A stretch of DNA of 64,000 nucleotides, taken from NCBI GenBank assembly GCA_023055355.1, contig JALJCS010000030.1, positions 868,001-932,000 on the forward strand. Reading direction: 5' to 3'. This stretch comes from Agelaius tricolor. Its lineage: Eukaryota; Chordata; Aves; Passeriformes; Icteridae. Positions 54,190 to 64,000 of this stretch are shown here, in pieces; position 1 is the first letter of the stretch; each line of letters starts with the position of its first letter. The position numbers were made by a program, and so were the translations under genes. The notes beneath the pieces are model-generated. The model was given only the letters and a program-made list of their open reading frames with translations, made no database searches and was not told the origin of the DNA.

Positions 54190-55755
54190 TAGCTTTGCTA
54201 AAAGGGTTTATTGATTATTCAGGGGAAATGACCCTGGGCTCAAAAGATTCAAGGGCTTCCTCCAGGGAGGATCATCTCCTGATGCCACTGGAGGGGAAAT
54301 GACACAAGTCCTTCCAATCCTAAAAGACAAAAACCCAGAATATGACCTCTGGTACCCACTAGGCTCTGAGAAGGACCTTGTCCCTACCCCTCTCCCTGCA
54401 GGCACTGCTCAGCTAGGCATCCAGAGAGGCAGCAAGGTGCTTCTGCTGCAGAGCACCTCCCAGCTTTTCAGCCACAGGGGACTGGGGACAAAGACAGCAT
54501 TATAGACACACTGGGGGGCACTGGGCTGGGCTGGGAGGAAAGGGAGAAGCAAGGGGATCCTTAGGGAAGGGCCTGTGGGAGCAATGGGGTGCAGGAGCTG
54601 CTGTGCTCCTGCTCAGAAGCACTGGGCTCCTGGCCAAGAGGCACAGCTGGGGCAGAGGCTGTGTCCTGGGTCATCTAGGGGTGTCCTGGGATGACAGGGA
54701 TGGGAATGCAGTGGGGTCCCTAGGAAAGGGGGATCCTGGGGAGGATCTGCAGGGCAGGGCTGTTGTCTAGGGCATCAGTAGGGGTGCACTGGGCTGTGCT
54801 GGGACAGACTGGGATGGTCTGGGATGTGCTGGCCACACAAGGGAGGGTCTGACACCGGCAGAACTTGTGATACCCACCAGAGGTGTCTTCAGGATCTCAA
54901 CATTGTCTAAATCCAACTGCAGAGGACAGGAGACCTCACTGGTCACTGGGATGTCCCCGGTGCCAGCAAGGGATGGGAGGACACCACTGCCCCCCAATTC
55001 CCTGAGGGGATGCCCTCCAATGCCAGCACCCCACTCACCTCCCAGATATCATCGTGGGTCTCTTCCAAGAGTGCCTGGGAAAGGAGAACAGAAGTTTGAT
55101 CTGGATTGGATCTTGTGGGGCTATGGGAGCAAACAGATGCACAGAGCAGGGTGGAGGCAAAGGGATGAGAATTCAGGGCCTCCTGGGACATCTGTTTGAG
55201 GTGCGGGGAGACCCAAAGACACCCAACTGGGATAAATTGAAGGCCCAATGGACTGGGCTGGGGTTGTGGAAGGAGCACAGTGTAAGGTACAGGGGAGGAG
55301 AAAGGAGTTGCAGTGTAGGGACATGGGAGTGCAAGGGAGGGCCTTGGTGGGGACAGAAGAACAAGGACAGGTGAGGACAAAAGTAACAAGACTGGAAAAT
55401 GCTGTGGGAGTGGGGGTGAGTCAGGAAGTTGTACAGGAGGATGATCCTGCTACAGTGGCTGGGAAGAAAGGCAAAGGATTGAGGGGGGAACGTGGAAGGA
55501 AAGGCCTCAGGAATGGCCAGTGGGTGGGCATTTGGGGACCCTGGATAGGACACAGAGCAGAGAGCAGGGAGGAAGTTTCTGAAGAGATCAAAAGGGTGGG
55601 ATGGGAGGCTACAAAGGGGAGGATGTGGGGACAGTGTTTCGCTGGTGCCTCACCTTGGCCTGTGCTGGGGAGCACATCAGGATGGAGAAGAGCAGGGCCA
55701 CGCTGAGCACAGGCACCTTCATCTTCCTCTGGCACTGAGCAGCACTGGCTGAGGC
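54190..55755 (-). CDS. Small secreted peptide gene, four exons, unrecognised
   Basis: I do not recognise this gene. Exon 1 (55722-55654) encodes MKVPVLSVALLFSILMCSPA plus QAK, a clean signal peptide. Exon 2 (55074-55039) encodes ALLEETHDDIWE. Exon 3 (54916-54878) encodes LDLDNVEILKTPL. Exon 4 (54481-54413) encodes SPVAEKLGGALQQKHLAASL plus DA and a stop. All junctions have AG/GT signals and fall between codons. A GGGATAAAG TATA-like box (55775-55783) sits about 55 bp before the ATG, and AATAAA is at 54207-54212. The mature peptide would be about 47-50 residues, acidic then amphipathic, with no cysteines: a hormone-like, apolipoprotein-like or antimicrobial-type product is possible. An alternative last exon exists (54319-54272). 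Gene structure is inferred, not proven. Confidence 0.58.
54207..54212 (-). terminator. Polyadenylation signal of the small peptide gene
   Basis: Minus-strand AATAAA inside GAATAATCAATAAACCC, about 200 nt past the stop at 54413 and 60 nt past the alternative stop at 54272. Confidence 0.6.
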
Positions 55756-55785
55756 TGCACCAGGGCAGGAACATCTTTATCCCTT
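55750..55785 (-). promoter_or_regulatory. Core promoter candidate of the small peptide gene
   Basis: Minus-strand GGAAGGGATAAAGATG places a TATA-like GATAAAG at 55776-55782. A start of transcription about 30 bp downstream would give a leader of roughly 28 nt before the ATG at 55722. Confidence 0.5.
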
Positions 55786-55989
55786 CCTGGACTCCTCCCT
55801 GCCCCCTCCCTGACAGCCCCCAGGCCAAAGCCCAGCCCTGGCACAGAGTCCATCCCACCTGTGGCATACATCCGGCCCCCTTGCCCATCATCCCTCCAGC
55901 TCCCTGCATGGGACAGCTGCCCCTGAAAGGGCCCAGGCATCTGGGTGGGCAAAGGGGGGCGGCGTAAGGAGCCAAAGGCAGCTGGATCT

Positions 55990-56660
55990 CTTGTGGTGAC
56001 AACCCCCCACTGCTACACAATCCATCCTCAAACAGCCCCCCAGAGCGAAATCCCCCACGTCCTGATGCCTGCCCTCTCCCAGAGCTTTCCCTCTGGGAGA
56101 CCCCAGAGCTGACCCCAGCCCCAGCATGTGGGAGAACCCTGGGAACAAGGTATGTGTGTTCAGGTGAGTAATTGGCATCTCCAATCACTGGAGACACTGG
56201 GGAGCACTGGGCAATGTTGATCACCTGCAGACAAGGCTGAGGGTTAGGGAATTGCTCAGGCGTGACAATTCCCACATCCAGACAAGCCTATATCTCTTTC
56301 CCTGCAGATCACAAACCGTCCAATCTCCAGCCCCAGAGGTAACTCCAGAGGGGAATAAGCCCTCTCCTGACCCTCATCCTGTAACACCTGTAGCCACCGT
56401 GCCATCCCAGAGCACCTGAGTCAATTCCCTGGCTTTGAGCCCAGGCAGGCCCAGGCCCTAAGCAGGATGTGCCCATCCCGAGGGACATGGGGAAGCTGGC
56501 ACTTGTCCCTATGCAGCCACTCAGAGCTAATTGGGGTAACAGAGGTAGCCTGTGAGGAGGAGGGATGTTGGTCCCCTGCCAGCATCTCTGATAAACCCTG
56601 TTCACCCAGGGCCCAAGGCACCAGGAGGAGACCCAGACAACTTGGGCTTTCTGGGATTGC
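55990..56660 (-). repeat. Tandem duplication upstream of the peptide gene, unit 1
   Basis: Shared words with unit 2 in the same order: ATCCATCCTC.AACAGCCCCC, CCCAGAGCT.TCCCT.TGGGA, GAGACACTGGGGAGCACTGG, GCAATGTTGAT.ACCTG, GCATCTCTGATAA.CC.TGTT and ACCCAGGG. The spacing between words differs by up to about 125 bp, so the copies have diverged by indels. Confidence 0.85.
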
Positions 56661-56714
56661 CTGATGGAGGGTGCTCTGTACATGGGAGAGCTAGAAGCAG
56701 ATGTCCCCAGGCCT

Positions 56715-57600
56715 GGTGGGGACAACTCCCAATCCATCCTCCAACAGCCCCCAGAGCCAGATACCCCCATCTCCTGCTGCCCGTACCCTCCCAGAGCTCT
56801 CCCTGTGGGACACCTCAGAGCTGATCCCATCCCAAAACCCATCAGATCTGAGCAGAGTTGCCCCTATTCCTGCTCTGGAACTTTGAGGAAACAGCAGTGG
56901 GCACTGACCCCTCTTCCTTGGGGCAGCAGGGCCTCACACTCAGGGAGAATAGGAATGTGACAGGACTTTGAGTCAAGGACAGGCAGTGATTGGGATCTGC
57001 AGTCTCTGGAGACACTGGGGAGCACTGGGCAATGTTGATTACCTGAAGACAGGGCTGAGGCTTGGGGAATGCCTCATGTGTGCTTGTTCCCACAGCCAGA
57101 CTGCTCCATTCCCTCTTCCCCGCAAGGCCCAAACCATCTCTAGCCTCAGAGCAGATTCCACTTGGGAATGTCTGCTGCCCTGACCTTCACCCTGTCCCAC
57201 CCAGAGCCATCATGCCCAGGCAGAGCCCCCATGTCCTGCTCTGCAGAGCTGCCACACATGCAGGGTGCCAGGGACCCCATCCCCAACAAGGCTCAAACTC
57301 CAGTCCTGTCCCTGGCTGCAATAGGCTGCAGCTCCCCAAGGCCCTTGTCCCCACACAGCGTCTTTGCAATGCTCTGGCCCTGAACCAAGGCCAGCGCTGG
57401 CCCTCAGCAGGATGTGCCCATCCCGAGGGATACGGGGCAGTGAGTGTTTGTCCCCAGGCAGCCACTGAAAGCTAATTGGGCAAACACCTGCCAAGTCAGG
57501 AGGAGGGGTGTTGGTTGCCTGCCAGCATCTCTGATAAGCCTTGTTTACCCAGGGAGGCACCAGGAAGATATTCAGACATCTTGGCCTTCCAGGAAGGAAA
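56715..57600 (-). repeat. Tandem duplication upstream of the peptide gene, unit 2
   Basis: Second copy. Its version of the last conserved block reads CTCTGATAAGCCTTGTTTACCC, placing a GATA core next to TGTTTAC, a forkhead-type site. Unit 1 has TGTTCAC there. Possible distal control region; inferred only. Confidence 0.8.
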
Positions 57601-57800
57601 ATCCACTGAGAAGTGATTCCCGAGAGCAGTCAAAGGCTGCGATTCTTGTTTGCCATTCCGGGGCCTTTGTGAAGGCTACTGCTTCTCTCTTTCCACAGGG
57701 ACCCTGTGGATCCATCAATCCATCAGAGATGTGACAGGGAAACTGTCCCTGCAGTTGTGCCAGCATTTCAGGAAGGATGAGTTTCCCTTCTCCTATTGAC
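57590..57800 (+). repeat. Dispersed repeat shared with 36780-37110, copy 2
   Basis: GAAGTGATTCCCGAGAGCAG, GGCTGCGATTCTTGTTTGCC, CTCTCTTTCCACAGGGACCC and TGTGGATCCATC follow the order seen at 36780-37110. Confidence 0.7.
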
Positions 57801-57864
57801 CATTACATTTGCAGAAACAATTTTCAACAGGATCTTCAGCACAGCAAAATCTTGGACCTGATGG

Positions 57865-58000
57865 AGCAGTTCCAGAGCAGGCTGCCAAGACACTCCAAGG
57901 GCTGGAGCCCCTCTGTGACAGAGACAGGCTTGGAGCATCAGGGCTGTTCAGTGTTGTCCTGATTCAGGGCAAATTTTGGAGAGAACCTCTGAAGGAGTTC
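57865..58000 (+). mobile_element. CR1 3' region fragment
   Basis: ACTCCAAGGGCTGGAGCCCC, TCTGTGACAGAGACAGGCTTGG and CATCAGGGCTGTTCAGTGTTG follow the CR1 3' pattern also seen at 6095 and 23380. Confidence 0.65.
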
Positions 58001-58009
58001 CTCTATAAA

Positions 58010-59405
58010 GCAGATTCAATCAGTCCTATCCCCAACTGGTTCAGGAAAAATACTTCCCTGGAGAAAAGTAGAAAAAAAAATTGTTTATTTCACAGGCGAA
58101 GCATTTATCAGCACAAAAAGTTGAACAACATTAAACAGTAAAACTTCTTGCCGCCCCAAAAGAGATGACAAACTTAGAAAGTCCCCTCCCTGGGTTGCAG
58201 TTCAGCTCAGCTCAGTCTCTTATCAGTCCCTCCAGCACTGGAAATGGCATGGCCCAGGCCCATCTGGTGAGCCACAGGTGAGAGCTGCCGGTGCTCTTCT
58301 GGGTGTTCAGTCCAGAGCACATTTAAACAGGTTCAAAGGAAAAGAAAACCCACAGTCCAGGGAACTTCACTGCCTCAGCTAGTTAAAACAAACTAAAAGC
58401 AGAGAGCTCTGTTCTGCTGTCTGTCCATCCACAGACAACACAGTCCACGAGCAGGAATGTGGAGGGGTGAGTGCAGTTTATACAAAAAAAAGTTTGCACT
58501 TCTCTCCCTCCGTTCGCTCTCGGAACTTAAAGAACCAGTCTTAAAGGGGCAAAAGTTATTTCTGGGCTAAACAGATGAATGGGAATCCAAGCATCATAAA
58601 GTTACCCCAGGACAACGTGACAGGAGACTTTGGGACAATTTAGCACTAAAACAAAACCTGCTCCCTCTCCTGTTCAGCAAGGGGATTTATGTAGATGTCA
58701 GGAGCTTGGAGATCAACTGGAGGGGTGGCACATGAATTGCCATGGAGAGTGTTTCTGTTGTCAAGGGAGGAAATGCCTCATGTCTAGGAGGGGACGAATT
58801 TCCTTTCCAGGGGTTCACACACACGGAACAAAGACCTCCCTTCCCATCTCCAGACCCACATCTCCAGTCCATTTGTGGGCCCTATTCCTGTACCCACCAT
58901 CCCCTGGAGAGCAGCAGATGTCCTGGGCCATCACATGGGCACCTGCACCATGGAGTTTGGGTCAGACGGGTAGGAAGCCAGCTCAGCCCTGTGGCTCTGT
59001 CCACATTCCCACTGCTGAGTTTTTGTGGGGCCAGCACCTTCCCATCCATGTGGCTTCTTCCTACATCTCCCTTGCCTCCCAGATTTTCACCTGCCCAAGC
59101 TCATTTTAGTTTGGTTTGTGGTCCCAGGTCGATGCCTTTGCCTTCCTTCAGTATCTGCCAAGTCCCTCACTATGACCTGAAACTTCCTTAGAGCTTTTGG
59201 TAGTTGCCCCCTTTGCTCGCAATCCATGGGAGCTGGAGGAAGTAATGGTCCTCCTGCCCTCCCCAAAGCAGTTTTGCCCTTCAATGCTGCATGGCTGCTC
59301 CACACACCCTTTGCCCTGGGTCGTGCCCTGTGCCCAGCACCAGCCCTGTCCTGCCCTGGTCAGCAGCCCTGCAGTGCTGAGCACCAAGGCAAAGCCATCC
59401 CCCAG
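58010..59405. other. No gene recognised; possible LTR remnant at 58060-58620
   Basis: A-rich AGAAAAAAAAATTGTTTATTTCACAGG (58070-58096) reads on the minus strand as an AATAAAC signal, LTR-like. A second A-run lies at 58486. The remainder has no identified exon. Confidence 0.4.
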
Positions 59406-59410
59406 CTCAC

Positions 59411-59448
59411 ACAGCAGCAGCAACAGCAGCAACAGCAGCAGCAGCAGG
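59411..59448 (+). repeat. CAG/CAA microsatellite
   Basis: CAGCAGCAACAGCAGCAA continues through CAGCAGCAGCAGCAGGAG. It could encode glutamine in one frame (plus) but no gene is recognised around it. Confidence 0.95.
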
Positions 59449-62125
59449 AGAGTCATCCATTATGTGAGAGAGCAGCTGGAGTGCATGAAGTTACCCTGGG
59501 AATGGGTGAGGAGCCAAGGGAAAGTTCCTGGGCTAAAATTAATGAGGTGAGAGCTCCAGGTGACATTAGTGTAGGAGTATGCTGACAAAGTTCAGCATTT
59601 CTGCTTTTCTTCAGTAACATTTTAGAAAAGTTTCAGGCTTGAGAAGCTCCCTGCATTTTCTCCTTCATTACCTCCTCTGTTTTTGTTTTAATTGAAGTTT
59701 TTACTTCTTTCTCTATGTCAACCTTCCTGTTTCATCTAAGAACTCTTCAGCAATCCAGTCTTTTCATTCACTGCACCAACAGAAAAAAGTGGTGCAATTA
59801 AGAAGGTGGAAAACAATGCAAAAATCTAAAGACAAAGCAATTGTTAGAGATATTATCAATGCAATTTATTAAAATTTCATTCATATGTTCAGGGAACATT
59901 TAAAATTTCACAGATTGAGGTCTGTTTTGCTTACATCAAAACCAGAGCCAAAGCAGCTCATTCCCTGGCCAGAAGCTCTGCTCTCAAGCTGCTGGGCACT
60001 GCACAGCTTCCCTGCTGTGGTTTTCCTCTCTACGGTAACAGCCTGCACAAACACAGCGAAGCAGAGAGCAAACCTCTGCAAGGCTGTGCTCCTCCTGCAC
60101 AGCCCCTCTTGCCCAATTCTGCCCTGGGGCTGTTTCACACACTGGCTCAGCTTGGAGGTACCTGGAATTGCTCTCCCCAACCCCACTGCTCCAGTTGGGC
60201 TGATTGTCCCTGGTTGCCCAGGAACAAGTACATCCAAGGCAGCTGCCTACCCCTACAACAAAGTTTTGGGGGTGCATCTGTCAATGAGAGATACTGGAAG
60301 CAATCAGCAAATGCCCCTCATCCCTGGCAGCTGGGTCTGTTCTCGCAGAAAGAGGAGGGTGGGAGGGAGCAGCCAGTTGCACTGTTTACATCTGGGCACC
60401 TTTGACTCACACATTCAGGAAAGTCATCGCAGCAAGAAATTCCTGTGAGGCTACAAACCCTGTGCCTCAATTCGCTGCTGAATCTCTCATCTTTTCATTT
60501 TTCCCAGCATGGCCTAGAGCATGGTCTAGAGCATGGTCTAAGAGGGATCAGGGCATATTTTATAGAGAAATAGAATTGCATTGGAACATGCTTTTCCTAA
60601 GGGAAGTTTCCAAAGGTTTCAGTGTGATTCTCTGAAGATGTCCTGAGTGACTCATCTGGCCTCAAGTTTCTGCTCCAAAATTCCAAGAGGGCAGTTGCTG
60701 CGGTGCCGGATTTCAGCCCGGCCAGCTCCCGACACCAACAGCACGGGTGGGCTGCCCCCAGAAAGCTGTCCGATCCGGGGTGCAGCTGCAGGGTACGGCA
60801 GCTCTACGGCTCAGGTGGACTGCAGACTGTGCCGAGGGTAGAGACAAGGATCAGGGAGAGGCCCTCTGTATGGTTTCCAAAGAAGCTTTTTCCCAAAAGT
60901 TCAGCGACAGAAAGGGCAGACTCAACTGCATACATCAGATTATAAGGATGAGGAGGTCCCATGGAAGGATACAGTCTTTGACCAATTGGGAGAAATTGGG
61001 GGTGGACCATGAGGCGGGGAATACAATGTTTGAACCAATAGGGGACTGCAGGGGAGGAGAATAATTTAAACAAACCAGGGGGGTTTCGAAGGACACAAGA
61101 TTGATAGGGAAGTTTCTAGAGAAAGAGGCAGGCTTGGGGAGGGATTGATATTCAATAGGAGGAGGAACAGGGAACAGAGGGGCAGATCTTTGAGGAGATG
61201 GACAGCTAGGGCAAAACCAATTACACAGGGGGGAAAGGAAAAATCCATCAATAACAAAATATGCTATAACAGTACAAAGTAGGAAAGATTACAAAACTGA
61301 CTGCTAGAAATGTATTACAATTAAAAAACACGCAATGCTACAGGCAGTGAAGCCCCTGAAAGTAGAAATTACCTGGCTCATCAACCTGAAAAACATCACA
61401 AACTGCACTGAGCACAAACCCATGGGTGAGGCAGCTCTCTTGTGGAGCAGAGCTGTACCCTTCTGGGGGTCCACGGATGGACATCCCAGGGTAGCTCTGC
61501 TGTCACAAGAGGTTTTTGTGTGAGCAGCTGAGTCCAGCACCTGCTGTCCTTACCATGAGCTCAGGACAAGTGTAAATGAGAACAACAGGTTTAGGCTTAA
61601 CACATCTTCACTTCTGCACTTTTAGGTTAAAACGCACTTCACTCGGATTTAATTTGTTCTGGTTGTTGTTTCCTCTCCCATGATGTTCCCTGTGACAGCT
61701 GTGACCTCCCCTGGGAGGGAGGAAAGACAGAAAAGCTTTTCCCTTGGAACAGAGAAGTGAAGGGCTGGGCTCTGATCAGAAATGTTTTGCAGTGCCCTGA
61801 TGGTCAGTCCCTGCCCCTGAGAGAACCTCCTCTGCTCTCCCACTTAGCAGAACTGCAGCAGTGAGAAAACCAGCCCTGCAAAGCCCAACTCTGTCAATAG
61901 GACAAGCCTGTACAGCTGTGTGAATGTGCACAGCCCCAGAACTTCCTCCCTGAGGACACTTTGCTATCAGAGCAGGATGGTCAGTGCTGGCCTGAGCAGA
62001 CAGAGGGCACAGGATTGAGCTCTGAGGGGAGTGGACAAAGAGGGGACCGCCCAAAGCAATGGTGCAAGGACTTGCTATGGCCACAGCAGTGTTAAGGAAA
62101 TGATCCAGCATGACCATTGCCAAGA
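59449..62125. other. No gene recognised; LTR-like sequence at 60700-61300
   Basis: The block 60700-61300 is G/A-rich (GGGGGGTTTCGAAGGACAC, AGGCAGGCTTGGGGAGGG) and resembles retroviral non-coding sequence, without a defined LTR edge. Other stretches look unique. Confidence 0.4.
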
Positions 62126-62769
62126 TGTTATGAATAAGAAGCTTGACTAGGCCAATATTCAAGCAGCAATCAATTTATTATTTAATATGGTAAAGTATGA
62201 GCAATACAGCGCTGGGTACAGTGGGGGAAGTTTTCCCTCCAACTGCACACCAATAATTGAGGGTTACAGGTATTTATAGGGGTACTCATCAGCTTTTTCA
62301 GCAGTTTATATTTCCAGTTTTTTTACTCATCAGCAATTTTTATTCCAAATTATTACATCACAATTCTATACACTATTGTGATCTTAGTTTTTCTCAGGAT
62401 GTATCTCAAAAGGAGTATCCCAGATGGTGGCGGTCCAGTTTCTGAAAGAAGAAAGGCGAATCCCATCTGGTGGAGTCCAGCTGCCCAGATGTGGATCCAC
62501 CTTTTAATTGCAGAGACTATAAATCTAACAACAGTGATGTCCAGATTCCCTTTGGTCGAAACCATAAATCCTTGAGGTGGTGTTCATCTTCCTTTCTCAA
62601 GCTGTTTTTCTCTGCTTCCATAAGGTGTGAGATAAGCATATTTCCTTTATGTATATTCCAAAGCTATAGTTTCAAGGATACAAGTAATATTCTAAAATTA
62701 TACTTCAAAAGGTTATTATTGCAGAGCTCTTTATGGATTAAATGCAAGCAAAAAGCAACATCCTTAACA
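62126..62769 (-). mobile_element. LTR, minus orientation
   Basis: The low edge TGTTATGAATAAGAAGC and the high edge ...CATCCTTAACA give short inverted ends (TGTTA). The minus strand carries AATAAATTGATTGC close to the low edge and TATAAATACC (~62270), the order expected for R/U5 and U3. No exact duplication was found, so the high edge is tentative. Confidence 0.6.
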
Positions 62770-63235
62770 CCTTAATTCCAATGCTCCTAAATCAACCAGG
62801 GTTAATTGCAAACAAAAGATAGGTTCAAAGGCCTTTCTCCATGCTTTATTTTCCTCAGTTATTATTAGAATTCACAGCTCTCCCATTGTCGGGGCCCACA
62901 CATTTCACATTCACAAATACACATGTCGCCTGTTTGTACCTGACACAAAACACAGCTTTGTACTTCACAAAGACACTCCAGGAAAACTCCCAAGGCTAGA
63001 GATTTTAACTGCTGGGACTGGAGCCCCTTCACAGCGGCAGCTCCAGTGACCCCATGTGTCACTGAGTCTTGAGTCTCCACAGCCCCCAGTCCCACAGTCA
63101 GACCAGGTTTCCTCACCACTTCAACCCCAGGTTTCCCATGGCAAAGTCTCAGATGTCTTCTTCCACAAAGCCATTTATTCACAGTGCCGTCAAACAGAAA
63201 CAGCTCGAGCTGCTGCATCCCAGCAAGATGTTTAA
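62770..63235. other. No gene recognised
   Basis: Unique-looking sequence before the pyrimidine-rich array. Confidence 0.4.
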
Positions 63236-63239
63236 AAAA

Positions 63240-63960
63240 GGACCCTTGGGCTCATATCATTTGTTTTGCCATTTTCACTTCTTTATTCACATTTCCGGCC
63301 CTTTTCCCCTCAAGTTTCCTACCACTTTTCCTCTCACACTTCCCACCCTCCTATCCCCTCACATTTCCTGCTATAATTTTGGCCTCATGTTGCCTGCTTT
63401 TTTTCTCTTTATGTTTCACACACAATTTTCCTCCTATTTCCTGTCTTTCTCCCCTTATGTTTCCTTCCCTTTTCCCCCTCACATTTCCTGCCCTTTTTCC
63501 CCCGTCACATTTTCTGCCCTTTTTCCCCTCATGTTTCTTGGCATGTTTTCCCTCTCATATTTCCTGTCCTTCTGTCCCCATGCATTTGCCTTTTTGTCCC
63601 TCACATTTTCCACCTTTTCTCCCCTTCTGTTTTGCACCCTTTCTTCCTCTCATTTCCCATCCTTTTCTTTCAAGTTTACTGTCCTTTTTTGCTTTCCAAT
63701 TCCCATCCTTTTCTCCCTTCATGTTTGACACTCTTTTCTCCCCTCATGTTTCACACCCTTTTCTCCACTCACGTTTCTTGCCTTTTTGTACCCTCACATT
63801 TCCCATTTTTTGCCTCATCTTTTCTGCCCTTTTCTGCCCTCATGTTTCACGCCCTTTTCCTCTCACATTTCCCACTGTTTTCTCCCCTCTCAATCCTGCC
63901 CTTCTGTCCTCTCATGTTTCCCACCCACAAATCTGGCTTTTCCTCTCGAGTGTTCCACTC
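63240..63960 (+). repeat. Pyrimidine-rich minisatellite, ~24-28-bp unit
   Basis: CTTTTYCCCCTCAYRTTTCC-like units recur about 25-30 times with variable spacing. The plus-strand open frame over it (63069-63728), rich in Phe, Ser, Pro and His, is a by-product of the composition. Confidence 0.85.
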
Positions 63961-64000
63961 CTGCTGGGTGTCTCTCTGTCCATCCCCTCACTGCCATCAC

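Noticed and set aside
55421..56275. 284-codon minus-strand open frame upstream of and overlapping the small peptide gene
   Set aside because: It reads the signal-peptide exon in another frame and crosses the promoter and part of the tandem duplication; no domain recognised.
63069..63728. 219-codon plus-strand open frame rich in Phe, Pro, Ser and His
   Set aside because: It coincides with the pyrimidine-rich minisatellite and has no domain or gene context.

Overview
The window looks like nuclear DNA of a songbird (passerine). This is inferred from CR1 retrotransposon pieces, a family-14-type olfactory receptor, a bird-style MHC class I relic, many TG...CA long terminal repeats (LTRs) with 5-6 bp target-site duplications, and GC-rich minisatellites. 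No bacterial-type genes are present. Nearly all recognisable coding sequence is retroviral or pseudogenic. The one plausible intact host gene is a small spliced gene at 54.2-55.75 kb on the minus strand.

Layout. 0-5.6 kb: no gene recognised. 5.65-6.0 kb: CpG-rich block with an RFX-type X-box and three tandem CCAAT repeats. 6.5-8.44 kb: MHC class I pseudogene (leader, alpha1 and alpha2 exons). Its alpha1 exon is interrupted by a 23-bp minisatellite that appears to have grown from the exon itself. 9.1-10 kb: degenerate minisatellite. 12.2 kb: perfect 21-bp palindrome. 13.4-13.9 kb: ~145-bp tandem repeat. 15.44-16.38 kb: olfactory receptor pseudogene. 17.0-18.3 kb: CR1, minus strand. 18.3-19.4 kb: N-terminal part of an R2-like retrotransposon (zinc fingers plus a Myb-like segment). 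20.0-20.44 kb: solo LTR with a perfect target duplication. 20.9-27 kb: minisatellite territory, including a ~2.2-kb array of ~42-bp units.

27.9-52.7 kb is an endogenous retrovirus (ERV) cluster. ERV-A (27.9-36.2 kb, minus) has two LTRs, gag, dUTPase, protease, RNase H, integrase and env. It has lost almost all reverse transcriptase and carries two later LTR insertions, one in the dUTPase and one in env TM. ERV-B (37.8-44.55 kb, plus) is a relative with paired ~346-bp LTRs. Its capsid-nucleocapsid part is replaced by sequence of unknown origin, it has no recognisable env, and a solo LTR sits near its 3' end. ERV-C (45.85-52.19 kb, plus) belongs to a different lineage, with well-preserved gag-pro-pol, no env and no visible 5' LTR. 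Another LTR abuts its 3' end, followed by a second olfactory receptor relic.

54.2-57.6 kb: the spliced small-peptide gene (signal peptide exon, two 12-13-codon exons, terminal exon, TATA-like box, polyadenylation signal) with a tandem duplication upstream. 57.6-64 kb: CR1 and LTR fragments, a CAG/CAA microsatellite and a pyrimidine-rich minisatellite.

Taken together, this reads as a repeat-rich immune-receptor/olfactory-receptor type region where retroelements inserted into one another. All identifications are by eye from motifs. Copy numbers and boundaries of degenerate repeats are approximate.
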